Counted from the first letter of the stretch, positions 1 to 11,383 are shown. The stretch is 64,000 nt of DNA from Arion vulgaris (GCA_020796225.1 CM036755.1:59482152-59546151), one strand, 5' to 3'. Program-made: numbers and translations. The notes: a model not told the origin generated them from the sequence alone.

Positions 1-156
1 TGAATTAGGGTATTCAATGTGTACATTGTAGATAAGTTTGAATTAGAGTATTCAATTTTACATTGCAGATAAGTTTGAATTAGAGTATTCAATGTGTACA
101 TTGTAGATAAGTTTGAATTAGAGTATTCAATGTGCGCATTGTGGATACGAATTGAT
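1..156. repeat. 38-bp tandem satellite, cut by the window edge
   Basis: About four units of a 38-bp repeat, each carrying aagtttgaattagagtattc followed by a variable gtgtacattgtagat part. The array starts at base 1, so it probably continues outside the window. The same unit recurs in reverse complement at 42711-42890, inside a SINE-like element. Confidence 0.9.
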
Positions 157-224
157 TAATAGTATTAAAAGAGAATTAAAAGTGACCGAACTGATTTAAC
201 AACATTCCTATCGTGTATGACAGT

Positions 225-296
225 CAATTAAAAATGTCGACCTAACACTGTATTACACAAGATACCACGTGGTATGAAAAAGGGTTTCTTTTTTAA
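225..296 (+). mobile_element. 5'-truncated SINE-1 3' end
   Basis: The stretch with cctaacactgtattac, a ccacgtggtatgaaa segment and a T-rich end matches the 3' part of the tRNA-derived SINE at 54541-54780 and of the reverse-strand copy at 7421-7692. The tRNA-like head is missing, as expected for 5' truncation during retrotransposition. Confidence 0.65.
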
Positions 297-566
297 TTTA
301 CGTCCGACGTATGAAAAGCATGAGATTTGTCGACCAGTATGTTGTGATACTGAAACTTGTTAGTATTTTCCTTATGACTGCGCAGTTGAATTTGATAACG
401 TTGAACTGCACACTTTTGAAACAACATCTGCTAAACAATGTAATGTTGTTGCTCAATGACTTAAGTTTAATTGTCGATGTTACAAAAACATTTCGAGTTC
501 TTGTTTTATAATGTCGATGATAATTTATTAAATTACTTTGGTCACATCTATAATAGAACTCATCTA
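297..566. other. No gene recognised
   Basis: AT-rich DNA. A 66-codon open frame at 311-511 has no recognisable motif and I do not support it as a gene. Confidence 0.5.
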
Positions 567-644
567 TCTACTATATATATAAAAATGAATGTATGTATGT
601 ATGTATGTATGTTTGTTACCTATAGACTCGGAAACTACTGAACA

Positions 645-930
645 GATGTAGCTGAAATTTACAGGATATGTTTGTTTTGATGTCGGGATGCTACCTGTCA
701 CAGTTTGAAATAGGTAGCGCTGAAGTTTTTCAAAAAATCTAAAAATAATAACACGCTCATTTCATCGAGAGTTTCTAACCAAATTGCCATTAACGTTTCC
801 GGAAGTCTACGGTGTACGTATTAGTATATACACATCAGATTTAACTGAAATTTATGGGATATGTTTGTTTATGTTTGTTTTGATGTCGGAATGCTACCTG
901 TCATAGTTTTAAATATGTATCGCTGACAAT
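645..930 (+). repeat. Tandem duplication in Helitron left end
   Basis: A block with gctgaaatttacaggatatg, then gatgtcgggatgctacctgtca and an aggtagcgctga-like end at about 650-735, recurs at about 842-930 with substitutions and a small insertion. The two copies are about 190 bp apart. It is an old internal duplication of the Helitron subterminal region. Confidence 0.75.
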
Positions 931-1040
931 TTTAGAGAAAAATCTTTTAAAAAATCGAAAAACGCAAATTTCATCGAGGGTTTCTTCCGGAAGTTTACAG
1001 TATGCGCATCTACACGATTCGATGACGTATGATTCAAGTC

Positions 1041-1380
1041 AATATTTCAAACAAGCCGTTACAAGCTGAATTTAAAATACGCAATCCAGGTTTGTTTCTA
1101 ATCATGATCATAGATACTGCAAATCATATTTTAAGTTATCGCCAACTATTCCATCAATGTTTGTTAGCTATGTTGGCAAAAATTGCTCTATATTCGATTA
1201 AACCAAACAAAACTACGATCCGAGAAATACGTTCATTTGAGGGAAGCTATTGGCCGGCATTTCTATAAATGGCAAGATGGTTATTTTGCCATCAACGTTT
1301 ACCTGATGTACAATGTACACGTTATATGTATGAATATTACCCAATATTAGATTACACGACAGAAATGGGGTTACCATTTA
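1041..1380 (+). pseudogene. Duplicated Rep-gene fragment inside the Helitron
   Basis: The translation contains ANHILSYRQLFHQ and a following MVILPSTFT-like piece. Both match the Helitron's own coding region further downstream (AENHILKCRQLFHQ near 2845, and MVILPATFT at about 3022). The fragment therefore looks like a degraded second copy of roughly 350 bp of the RepHel gene, placed upstream of the main gene. It is more diverged than the 5'-end duplication and has no complete domain. It could be a remnant of a nested older Helitron. Confidence 0.7.
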
Positions 1381-1657
1381 TTATTTTGTAAATCAATCCA
1401 TACCATTGACCGCTATAGCGGCGTGCAATTCTAAATTAGTACAACCATTTCGCAATAGGTGGCGCGCGAGTAGTGAGTAGTTTGGACAAATGATTTATAC
1501 AGTTTAACTGATTTTCAAAACATATTACGCGCATTTCCTTGCATTTATATGTTAATATATATAGTAGATATGCTTTTCCCTAATAGAATTTAATCAAATG
1601 CTAATTTTTTTATTTATTCCAGCGAAACTTCAACGAATTTTCCACACATTTTCAATT

Positions 1658-3091
1658 ATGCCTCCCAAACGAAAAGCTATTGGCCCATCTACACCTAGAT
1701 CACGAAAAAGAAAGGCATTACTAGCTTCAGAAACATACGAGCAACGTGAAGCAAGACTAGGAACCAATCGAGTTCGCACTGCTGAAGCCCGTTCGTCTGA
1801 AACATACGAGCATCGTGAGGCAAGACTAAGAACTAATCGAGTACGCACTGCTCAAGTCCGTTTAGCTGAAACAATCGAGCAACGGGAAGCAAGACTGCAA
1901 ACCGCTCGGATACGCACTACTCAATCCAGACGAACACTGCACGCTGATTTAAATCTAGGTGCTTTCCATTACAATACAAATTATGATTATAGTCTTCATC
2001 CAAATGTGGTTATTGGAAAAATGGATAGATTATGCGTGTATTGCAGTGCCGTCAAATTTAAGAATGAATCACCAGGAATGTGCTGCGAGGGTGGAAAAGT
2101 GAAATTGCCAGTATTACATTCACCACCCGAACCATTATCAACATTGGTAGCAGGTGACACAAGCCAATCAAAACATTTCTTGGCAAACATACGCAAGTAC
2201 AATTCATGTTTCCAAATGACATCGTTCGGTGCAACAAATATCGTGCGTGAGAATTACATGCCCACATTCAAAGTTCAAGGGCAAATTTATCATCGTGCTG
2301 GCTCACTACTGCCACTGCCCGACGCAGATTACAAATTTCTTCAAATTTATTTCATGGGAAACAATGATGAACAAATTGATCAACGTTGTAGATTCAATAC
2401 GCGTGCAAAACGAGAAATAGTCGCTGCATTACAAACTTTATTCGATCAACACAACGAATTAATTCGATTGTTCAGAACTGCCCTGCAACAATTACCAGCT
2501 GATGACTAACGAGTTGTGCTTAGAGCAGACAAAACACCTGTTGGTCAACATGAAAGACAGTACAATGCACCAACAATTGATGAAGTGGCGATCGTTATGG
2601 TTGGCGAAGAATTTAATTCGCGTGATATAATTCTTCATCGCAGAAGTGGTGATGTTCAGCGAGTCAGAAACTCATCGCTCCTACGACGGATTACAATATC
2701 CGATATTATTTTGGCAAGGAGAAGATGGATATCATTTCAACATCAAATTGAGAAATCCAAAACAGATGAGGAAACGAATAAGAAAGTTAGTGCTATGAAT
2801 TATTATTCATATCGAATAATGATTCGTGAAAACGCTGAAAATCATATCTTGAAATGTCGACAATTGTTCCATCAATACATTGTCGATATGTATGCGAAAA
2901 TCGAAACTGAGCGACTCATCTACATTCGATTAAATCAAACCAAGTTGCGTTCAGAACAGTACATTCATTTACGTGATGCAATTGTTAATGATGGCAATGT
3001 GAATCCTAATGAATTGGGAAAATGGTCATACTACCAGCCACATTTACAGGGAGTCCACGGCACATGCATGAATACGCACAAGATGCAATGA
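1658..3091 (+). pseudogene. Helitron RepHel, N-terminal part (broken)
   Basis: Likely start MPPKRKAIG at 1658; an earlier in-frame ATG at 1598 gives a hydrophobic leader that looks like read-through from the upstream region. Residues about 25-90 are three tandem 22-residue repeats (SETYEQREARL type, basic and charged). Next comes a cysteine cluster (LCVYC...MCCEGGKV) usual in Helitron replicases. One in-frame TAA at 2507-2509 interrupts the frame, which resumes directly with VVLRADKTPVG. The open frame is then lost near 3050 by a frameshift into the Rep domain. The role in an intact element would be DNA binding next to the HUH nuclease. Confidence 0.85.
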
Positions 3092-4403
3092 CATATGTTC
3101 GCGCCCATGGCCGTCCAGATTTATTTATCACGTTTACATGCAATCCTTCGTGGAATGAAATTAAAGAACTTTTGTTAGCTGGACAATTATCATCGGATCG
3201 TCATGATATTACTGCGCGTGTATTCAAACAAAAATTGAAATCTTTAATGGATTTCATTGTCAAGCAGTGTGTTTTTGGAGAGACACGCTGTTTGATGTAT
3301 TCCATCGAATGGCAAAAAAGAGGATTACCACATGCACATATTTTGATTTGGTTGATCGAAAAAGTCACACCAGATCAAATTGATCAAGTCATCTCATCTC
3401 AGCAGAAATACCAGATGTCGACATTGATCCAGACTTATTTGAAGTCGTCACCAAATACATGATTCATGGTCCATGTGGCTTACTCAACAATAATTCACCA
3501 TGCATGTCTGATGGAAAATGCACGAAAAGATACCCAAAAGACTTACATGCCGATACTATTACTGACAATGACGGATATCCTCTCTATCGTCGACGATCAA
3601 ATGAAGATGGCGGAAAATCCATCACTGTAAAAGTGCGAAACAATGATGTTGAAGTTGATAATCGTTGGGTTGTACCGTATTCACCGTTACTCTCAAAGAC
3701 GTACAAAGCACACATAAATGTTGAGTATTGCAATTCGGTGAAATCGATCAAGTACATTTGCAAATATGTCAACAAAGGAAGCGATATGGCAGTTTTGGAG
3801 TGGCAAATATAAATGCATCCATCGATGAAATCGAGCGTTATCAACTGGGACGCTACATCAGTAGCAATGAAGCAGTATGGCGCATTTTATCATTTCCAAT
3901 TCATGAACGACATCCAACAGTTGTTCATTTGGCAGTGCACCTTCTCAACAGATAATGCACATGCACGAGCATTGTCACCATCGCCAACAACGTTAACTGC
4001 ATTTTCTCATTGTGTAGAGATGATATATATTTGCAAAGACGCTACTTTACTCTGAACTGCCAACATACTACATATGGAATGCAGCAGCGAAAAAGTTTCA
4101 ACGTCGCAAACAAGGTAAAGTAGTTGAAGGACATTCCAATTTATATTCGACCAATGCGTTAGGCCGTTTGTACACTGTTCATCCAAACAATGCAGAATGC
4201 TTTACTTGCGATTACTGTTAATCAACAAACGTGGACCAACATCCTTCCAAGAATTGAGAACAGTTAACGGTCACGTATGTGCTACTTATCGTGAAGCTTG
4301 CCAAGAATTAAATCTTCTTGAAAACGATGCACATTGGGACACTTCACTCACTGATGCATCAAATACTGCACGACCACAGCAAATACGCACATTATTTGCG
4401 TAA
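3022..4403 (+). pseudogene. Helitron RepHel, Rep (HUH nuclease) domain (broken)
   Basis: Rolling-circle initiator nuclease. Rep motif 1-like TFTCNPSW is followed by the metal-binding HUH motif in GLPHAHILIWL (His codons 3331-3333 and 3337-3339). The two-tyrosine motif YICKYVNKG has Tyr codons at 3753-3755 and 3765-3767, as expected for the nicking residues of a Helitron Rep. The domain is spread over at least three frames, with shifts near 3455 and 3790 and more after 3955 (GRYISSNEAVWRILSFP lies in another frame). Downstream text through ELRTVNGHVCATYREACQ is the linker to the helicase. Inactive. Confidence 0.88.
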
Positions 4404-6080
4404 TATGAACAACGTGCTTCCCATCCAATCCAAAAGAACTTTGGGAAAATACAAAGACTACATGAGTGAAGACATCCTACATCGCTTGCGTGCGACGAAT
4501 CAAAATCCTGACATTCAATTCACACCAAACGTATATAATGAGGCATTGGTTTCAATTGAGGACATATGTTTGGCAATCACTAATAAAGCACTGGTGCAAT
4601 TGGGAATGGATGCGCCAGAACGATCTGCAAACAACCTTTTCGATTGTGAGTTGGAACGAGAAACACACTTTGATATCAACGAATTGAGTACATTTGTTCA
4701 AACGAATCTTCCAAAATTGATTCCAGAACAACGTATAGCATATGACAGAATTATGCATGCAATTACAAGTCAAAACGGTGGATTGTAATTCATAGATGCG
4801 CCCGGAGGCACAGGCAAAACTTTTCTCATTTCACTTATTTTGGCAACCATACGATCACGAAATAATATTGTACTGGCAATCGCATCTTCTGGAATTGAGC
4901 AACTTTTTAGATAGTGGCCGAACAGCGCTGAATTTGCCGTTGAATATGCAAATCACTGAGACACCAACATGCAATATCAACAAAATTCTGCAATGGGTAA
5001 AGTACTCCAATTATGTCAACTCATTATATGGGATGAATGTACTATGGCGCACAAAAAAGCATTAGAAGCGCTTCATCGTACACTGAAAGATTTGATAGGA
5101 AATGACCAGCTCTTCGGTGGCGCACTAATTTTATTGTCTGGCGATTTCCGGCAAACTCTACCAGCTATACCAAGATCAACACCCGCTTATGAACTTAATG
5201 CATGCCTGAAATCATCAGTTCTATGGCGACACATACAGAAATTGACTTTGAAGACCAATATGCGTATACAACTACAACATGATGAAACCTCTGAACGTTT
5301 CGCAAAACAATTGTTGGATATTGGGAATGGGAAAATGCCAATCGATGATTCCACACGATGTATCACATTGCCAACAAACTTCTGTAACATCATAGCGACC
5401 ACAGACGAATTGATTCATAAAGTTTTCCCAAATATTACACATAATTACAAAAATCATCAGTGGCTCAGTGCACGTGCAATATTAGCAGCAAAAACAAGGA
5501 TGTATATGCCATGAATTTGAGCATTCAAAACAAAATACCAGGCGAAGTGACAACGTATAAGTCCATCGATACTGTAATGAATCAAGACGAAGTTGTCAAT
5601 TATCCAACTGAATTCTTGAATTCACTTGATTTGCCAGGCATGCCACCACATGTTTTAACATTGAAAATTGGCGTGCCTATCATTCTTCTCAGAAACATTA
5701 ATCCACCACGACTTTGCAACGGTACTAGACTTTTAGTGAAAAATATGATGAACAATATCATCGAAGGTACAATTTTAAATTGAAAATTTAAAGGAGAAGA
5801 TATACTATTGCCACGCATCCCAATGATTCCAACAGACATGCCATTCGAATTCAAACGCTTGCAGTTTCCGGTGCGACTCGCCTTTGCAATGACCATCAAC
5901 AAATCACAAGGACAATCACTACAAGTGTGTGGACTACATTTGGAAAATCCATGCTTTTCACATGGACAGCTATATGTGGCCTGTTCACGCGTCGGAAAAC
6001 ATTCTGATTTATTCGTGTATGCACCAGATGGAAAAACAAAAATATTGTATATCCAAAAGCACTTCAATAAACAGAATTGA
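4404..6080 (+). pseudogene. Helitron RepHel, Pif1-type helicase domain (broken)
   Basis: Superfamily 1 helicase that unwinds DNA during rolling-circle transposition. Walker A GGTGKT is at 4804-4821, just after an in-frame stop at 4786-4788. Walker B IIWDE has D and E codons at 5032-5037. LSGDFRQTLP (motif III) and LTLKTNMR (motif IV) follow. The C-terminal [11 protein letters not shown] and LYVACSRVG motifs lie at about 5889-5997. There are frameshifts near 4900, 5000, 5515 and 5785; the final segment (5808-6080) is open to its own stop. It belongs to the same polypeptide as the two preceding entries. Confidence 0.88.
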
Positions 6081-6194
6081 AATGAAACGTTAAATTGTAA
6101 GTTTTTTTTCCAAGAAAATGAACAAAAGGACAATGATAAAACAAATAATTACTACATATTGTTATAGCAAGTTTCCTTTAAATTCATTTTCTGT

Positions 6195-6227
6195 TGAAGG
6201 CGTAGCAACGCGCAGGGTACAGCTAGT
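6195..6227 (+). other. Helitron 3' terminus
   Basis: GGCGTAGCAACGCGC can form a short GC-rich stem and is followed by AGGGTACAGCTAG and then T. This is the usual Helitron arrangement: a hairpin shortly before a terminal CTAG or CTRR, inserted before a host T. Confidence 0.8.
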
Positions 6228-6243
6228 CATATATAAAACTAAC

Positions 6244-6379
6244 GACAAGACAAGCTGTGTGCAGATGTACATAGAATATGATCGACAACTAACTACTTTA
6301 GAAGTATACAAGACAAGACAAGTTGTGTGCAGATGTACATAGATTATGATCAACAACTAACTACTTTAGAAGTTTACAA
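6244..6379. repeat. 68-bp tandem duplication
   Basis: Two copies, 6244-6311 and 6312-6379, both starting gacaagacaag and containing gtgcagatgtacatag and aactaactactttagaag. They lie just outside the Helitron right end. Confidence 0.85.
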
Positions 6380-6518
6380 GACGATGTCTGAACTAGTTGG
6401 AAAAAGAAGAAGGTGCTGTCCAAATGAACAAGACATTAAGAAAAATCAATAAATTCAAATACATTGAAGTTCTAATAATATCAGAGGATATATATAGATT
6501 ATCATTAAAGAACGGGTC

Positions 6519-7310
6519 AAAGCGCAATAATAAGGACAACGTTGGACCAGGATTAGTGAGCTGGCACTAATCAAGAGCCTACTCCACCTCCACGTGGTGA
6601 CTCTGGAAACAGACCGAAGATCATGTCTGGTTAAACTGGTAGGGATTGAGGGGGGACTATTCTGGTATAGGTAGTGGTGCAGACGCAGTTACGATTTATG
6701 AGATCTGCTCGCAACACAAAAGAGTAACACTTCAAAGTGATTTTTTCTGCACGTCTCTAACTGCCGATCGAAAAAGCTGAATAAATAAAGAACGAATAGT
6801 AATAATTGACAAGGTACGGGTCGTCAGCAGACAAATATCCTATCGATACAATAGTCGCACTAAATCTGCCAGCTCTCGTCAAGAATATGTAGGAAAAGTT
6901 GCAATACGTCGTGGAGACACAAGGGAAGATTGCATTAAACTCCGTATCAGAGGTAAAACGCAGAGACATCTATTGGGTAAGGTTGGTCAAGTGCAAATCC
7001 TAATTTGCCTTCGTGTGCCAAACGAAACTGTCTTCTTTGGAACAATCGGGCAAGGCACTGTTGAACTGACAACTAACATCTCCGGGAAAACGGGGACGGG
7101 TGAAATTGGCGAGAGCAAAATTTTTAGTTGCGTTGCTAGCGCCAATTGAAACGACCCTCAGTATCTTCTGTGTGTAGGCCAAGTCCAGTGTTTCTCGTGG
7201 CCAGGGAAAATGCAGAGTGCAAACTGCAAATTGCCAAGTGTCGACACGCGTCTCGAAAAGGATGAGAATGTTCCTACTCCAAAATTAACTCACAGTGACT
7301 GAAAAGTAAG
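6519..7310 (+). mobile_element. Family A dispersed repeat, copy A1, left part
   Basis: A long non-coding repeat also found at 16380-17640, 40062-41225, 44950-46040, 50340-51640 (reverse) and 52783-52969. Diagnostic stretches here are gagctggcactaatcaagag, cacctccacgtggtgactct, a CCGGG-like gggcaaggcactgttg block and gttgctagcgcca. At its right end the match to copy A2 stops near 7310 and resumes near 9562. I see no open frame of its own. It seems retrotransposed because other copies end in (GAA)n and one has a target duplication. Confidence 0.75.
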
Positions 7311-7420
7311 GCCAATAGTTTCAGTTTTAGTTTGGAATATCTTCATTGCACTCCGGACATGTCCATAGGTGCTCCGATCTCCTTCGCAATATCTCCAACA
7401 GCGTCCAGCTAATGACCGTA

Positions 7421-7692
7421 AAAGTAAAAAGTAAAGGAACCCTTTCATACCTTGGGGTAAATAGGGCAATACAGTGTTAGGAATGTATTTTTCTTTGACC
7501 GTCGGCACGCGATGGGTGATGTGGTCAGCATCACACCGGCCGCCTTTACTTCCCAGAGCATGTCTGGTACCTAGTTGAGGCTGGGTCTACCTGAGAGCCG
7601 TCGCGGTCCGGGAAAAATTCCACTCCCACAATGGGAGCTGAACCCGGACCACCAACCTTGAGAAGCGAGTTCACTAACAACTACGCTACTGC
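7421..7692 (-). mobile_element. Full-length tRNA-derived SINE-1 with 13-bp TSD
   Basis: On the reverse strand it starts gcgcagtagcgtagttgtta (A-box-like) and continues to gggttcagctccc (B-box-like), as in a tRNA-derived pol III promoter. A body of about 200 bp follows, ending in ttactttttactttt. gctaatgaccgta occurs on both sides (7408-7420 and 7693-7705), a clean 13-bp target-site duplication within the LINE C-terminal coding part. Related copies: 54541-54780, 225-296 and, more diverged, 59314-59575. Confidence 0.88.
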
Positions 7693-7755
7693 GCTAATGA
7701 CCGTACCAGTTCTATTTTGGTTGATGAGCCGACTCGTATACCTGTTGTACCGTTC

Positions 7756-8275
7756 CTATCTTGCCACACCAATCTTCAAACCCAGTTCTCGCAATCTAGT
7801 AGTTGACGTGGATTGGTTTAGATGAAGATCTTCTATGCGGCCACGCTCTATGAGGGTGTTCACGATGTCAGCTCTGTCCATTGGCCGGCCCTCTGATATA
7901 GCGGCAGAGCCAGCCAGTCTGTCTGCTCTCACATTGCCAACGACACCCATGTGCCCCGGAACAAAGATAAGTGTAATTCTGCAAATTGTTGGCGCCGGCA
8001 GTGATTCAGTCCATTGCCTGCACACCGAACCGGCCTCCACCTTTCGGATCATACTCAATGAGTTACTCGGAATGTTCGCATGAGTGTAGTTTTGTGACTC
8101 TAGCCAGAGTAGTGCATTGACACCGCCAGTACCTCCATTGTCATGCTGCTTGTTGTCATACTAAATGCACCACTGGCTTCCTTGACCATTCTGCCACATG
8201 AGCTTGTAGAGAAGGTCCATGTAAACTTTTCGTGACGAACTACCTATCCATCCGTGTAAATCACAACGTCGTCTG
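7756..8275 (-). pseudogene. LINE RNase H domain (broken)
   Basis: The reverse strand shows a YTDG-like start (near 8265), then after frame breaks ITLIFVPGHMGVVGNVRADRLAG without interruption, the signature of retroelement RNase H (PGHxGVxGNxxAD). It would degrade the RNA strand of the RNA-DNA hybrid. The C-terminal extension (IVNTLIERGRIEDLHLNQS) continues to the SINE at 7692 and resumes at 7407 as a RRRSEHLWTCPEC-like segment. At least two frameshifts separate the domain from the reverse transcriptase. Confidence 0.75.
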
Positions 8276-8314
8276 CATTGCAGTTTTCATCGATAATGGT
8301 CATGACATCTGCAT

Positions 8315-9561
8315 TCAACGCCACGGGATTTCCTTCTCTGCAACCTTTGTCAAATTTAATGATGGTTGAAAAAGTGTCTCAGTATATTGGAGGCATCGGT
8401 ATCCACTCTTCCCCATAGTCAATATTATTGAACCCGAATACCAGCTGAACAGTATCTGTGGCACGGCCAACCCATGACTTGCCCGCTTTAGCCGATTTCC
8501 ACCACTGGTGCTGAGCTGTTCATGCAATGGGTAATCCTTTTTGGCACTTATTGTGAGATAGGCACGTGCTCTAGCTATCTTGAGTCTATACTCCATGGTC
8601 GGAAAATCCAGGAGAAACCTCATCACCACACAGGGTGTATCCCTTGTGCAAACGAGGATGATGCACATAGCTTCGTTCTGTATTCTCTCCAGTCTTTCGA
8701 TTTGCGTTTTGCTGACAGTGAGGATGGCCATTGCATATTCAATGGTGGAGAGGACCAGTGTCTGATACAGGATGACAAGCAGTCGTTGCTCGATGTTAAC
8801 AGCTGCCATGACTCTCATTGCCGCCAAACCTTTGCGTGCCTTGACATTGACATACTCAACATGTTCCCGGAAACACAGGCTGCGGTCAAATGTCACACCC
8901 AAATATTTCATCGATTTATCTATGGGCAAAACAATACCGCGAAGTTTCACACTAGGCGTACATGCGTTAACTGTGTTATTATTGAGTGAGAACCATGTCA
9001 CTGCTGCTTTGGTAGGGTTGACTAGTGCACCTGAGACATCACACGAGTCTGTGATGCGGTCGAGTTCCCTCTGTATCTCACCAGCAATTGCATCCCTGTC
9101 TTTCCCTTGTCTATACACTAGGATGTCATCAGCAAATGACAGAGTTCTACCTCTGCCATCGAGTTGTTGTTCTGTGATTGACACCGTGTATATATTGAAT
9201 AAGACAGGGAAGAGAGCAGCGCACTGTGGCAATCCGGAATGTACAGTCACTGGTTCTGAAAACTAACCACCACATCGTAGTACAACCTTTTTGAACAGCG
9301 CAGCAGCTATCCATCTTATGTATAGAGGATGCGCCTGGAGTTTGATGAGCTGGTGCATAAGATAATCATAGGGCACTCTGTTTTATGCGTCTTCCAAGTC
9401 CACTATTGCTGCACATGTTTCAATACCTGCATGGAAACCCTCGAAGACATCATAGGCGAAGACCGCAGCGTTGCACCATGTTTCTTTCCCAGATCTGTAA
9501 CCTCCGCAGTTATACACAGCTCTTCATCCAACACAACAGCGCTGCAAAGCTCTTGTGTAAA
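8315..9561 (-). pseudogene. LINE reverse transcriptase, I-clade-like (partial)
   Basis: Copies LINE RNA into DNA. The open part (9250-8315) has SGLPQCAALFPVLFNIY, where the usual QGxxLSP has changed at two sites, then the catalytic motif LSFADDILVY, a thumb region (KYLGVTFDRSLCF) and IQNEAMCIIL. Upstream, 9250-9561 carries VFEGFHAGIETCAAIVDLED and PYDYLMHQLIKLQ in broken frames, i.e. reverse transcriptase motif A and its surroundings. The element is cut at 9561 by 5' truncation, so the endonuclease is missing. Confidence 0.85.
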
Positions 9562-10215
9562 GGTTTGACAGGTCGTCCAAATCCAAACATTGCCGAAGGC
9601 CGACACTTTTTACTGTGACCTACGTGTATAGGATGCCGTGGCGGGTGACAAGCGTATGTGTCGCTAATGGCTGAAAATGTTCCTAATTCGGAACGACTTC
9701 ACATAGTAAAAATGGACGCATAGTGTAGACATACTTTTAGGCGAAAACCAAAAATCCCAATTATACCGCAAAAAAAGAGCAATGAATACACGAAGCAGTC
9801 GAAAAGTGACCGTTCATATGATAAGTCATATTAGAGCTGTAAATGTTTCCAAACCGGAACGACCACACCCAGTCCAAAAATTTGCAAAGTAGTAAATGCT
9901 CTTTGACCTAGATCCAAGCTAAAATATACGGTATTAATAATATCATTAAATTGTGTTTATTATACAATGCAAAAGTAACGCCGCACTAAGTTAAAGCAAC
10001 GCCGCACTAAGTTAGACAAGGTTGCACAGTAGAAAGTGTCTTTGTCGTAGATCGAAGCCCAAATATAAGGCGATAAACGGATCATTAAAGAGGATTGTAC
10101 AGCAAAGGAAAGGAAAGTCTTTGTCTGTCAGCAAGACAAACTCGAACATTTCTTAATCCGAACACTTCCGTTTTAGATGCGCTCGTCCAACAAGAGTAAG
10201 GGTTTAACTGGGGCG
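9562..10215 (+). mobile_element. Family A copy A1, right part
   Basis: The match to copy A2 resumes here: gtaaaggtttgacaggtcgtccaaa then attgccgaaggccgacact correspond to 17380-17440. A module with aaatgttcctaattcggaacgac occurs at 9667 and again, diverged, at about 9842. No gene seen. Confidence 0.72.
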
Positions 10216-10900
10216 CAACGTTCTAATTGTTCTTGGCAAAGACTGTTTATATATCACAACAACAATGTATTTGACAAAGACTGTTTATATATCACAATAA
10301 GAATGTACTTGATAAGAATGTTTATATATCATAACACGAATGTACTCACAAAGACTGTTTATATATCATAACAAGAATGTACTTGATAAAGACTGTTTAT
10401 ATATCACAATAAGAATGTACTTGATAAGAATGTTTATATATCATAACACGAATGTACTCACAAAGACTGTTTATATATCATAACAAGAATGTACTTGATA
10501 AAGACTGTTTATATATTACTATAAGAATGTACTTGAAAAATAATGTTTATATATCACTATAAGAATGCACTTGAAAAAGAATGTTTATATATCATAACAA
10601 GAATGTACTTGACAAAGACTGTTTATATGTTATAACAGGAATGTACTTGACAAAGACTGTTTATATATTATAACAAGAATGTACCTGACAAAGACTGTTT
10701 ATATATCACTATAAGAATGTACTTGAAAAAGACTGTTTATATATCATAACAAGAATGTACTTGATAAAGACTGTTTATATATTATAACAAGAATGTACTT
10801 GACAAAGACTGTTTATATATCACTATAAGAATGTACTTGAAAAAGACTGTTTATATATCATGATAAGAAAGATCAAAATGGCCGAGAAGAACGTACGCAA
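10216..10900 (+). repeat. Family A tail expanded into a 38-bp tandem array
   Basis: About 16 units of a roughly 38-bp repeat: caaagactgtttatatatc, then acaataagaatgtactt with variants. In other family A copies this sequence is present once, immediately before the (GAA)n end (for example 45975-46010). A three-unit higher-order pattern is visible: the block at about 10283-10393 is repeated at about 10394-10504. The last unit returns to the normal tail (gatcaaaatggccgagaag) at about 10870. Confidence 0.85.
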
Positions 10901-10924
10901 ACAAATAAACAAAACCAAACAAAA

Positions 10925-11115
10925 ATGATAAGGGACATAACTTTTTCAGAAAACTACGACGACTGAAAGAGACTCTTCAGTGCTATATAGCGTCAGCAAT
11001 AACTTATGGAAGAAGGGCATGGACAAATCAAATACAAACAGCGAAACCTCTAAAACTCACATATACACAGTGTTACGTATTAATGCTGAGAATGTCATGG
11101 TCTTCTACATGGTGT
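10925..11115 (+). pseudogene. RTE-like LINE C-terminal fragment
   Basis: The plus-strand frame reads LKETLQCYIASAITYGRRAW and further on CYVLMLRMSW. This resembles the conserved segment after the reverse transcriptase thumb of RTE-like elements (the QCYIxxxLxYGxExW...RRMLRISW pattern). No other domain is present. A weak, short match. Confidence 0.5.
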
Positions 11116-11383
11116 TCAGGATAAAAGCAGCCTGTAAATGGAGCTAATCTGGCATATATGAATGAAATTGAGAAGGTTCAGTTATGACGTAGTATAAGTC
11201 AAGGTTGTGTGAGGGTATGTAATTGTAGTGCGGTAATAGGCGATGAACAAATGTGACTTAGGACAAGCTAGTCAGAACCGGTTTACATAGTAAATATACA
11301 CCACATACTAGGTTAACTGGCAACTTTCGATTTGTCAATGGGGCTGCATTTATCTTGAACATCCTGTATAATGACTAATGTCG
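11116..11383. other. No gene recognised
   Basis: Low-complexity A/T-rich sequence with no motif I can place. Confidence 0.4.

Larger units (their letters stand above)
567..6226 (+). mobile_element. Decayed autonomous Helitron
   Basis: Rolling-circle DNA transposon, about 5.66 kb. The left end reads A|TCTACTATATATATAAAA with the TC start (567) typical of Helitrons; 563 is an alternative TC. The right end is a GC-rich short hairpin region then GGTACAGCTAG|T, so the element ends in CTAG at 6226 next to a host T. Between them lie, in order, a zinc-finger-like N-terminal region, a HUH Rep nuclease and a Pif1-type helicase, all on the plus strand. Several stops and frameshifts make it non-functional. 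The (ATGT)n run near 590-615 is part of the left subterminal region. Confidence 0.88.
7311..9561 (-). mobile_element. 5'-truncated I-clade-like LINE inside family A
   Basis: Reverse-strand non-LTR retrotransposon inserted into family A copy A1. From its 5' side (9561) it holds a partial reverse transcriptase, a connection region, an RNase H domain and a C-terminal tail ending near 7300. The RNase H domain together with an FADD-type reverse transcriptase points to the I clade. The endonuclease and ORF1 are absent. Its C-terminal tail is cut by a SINE at 7421-7692. Another 3' end of the same family lies at 52085-52465. Confidence 0.8.

Noticed and set aside
311..511. 66-codon frame at the window start
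   Set aside because: No motif, A/T-rich, typical chance length.
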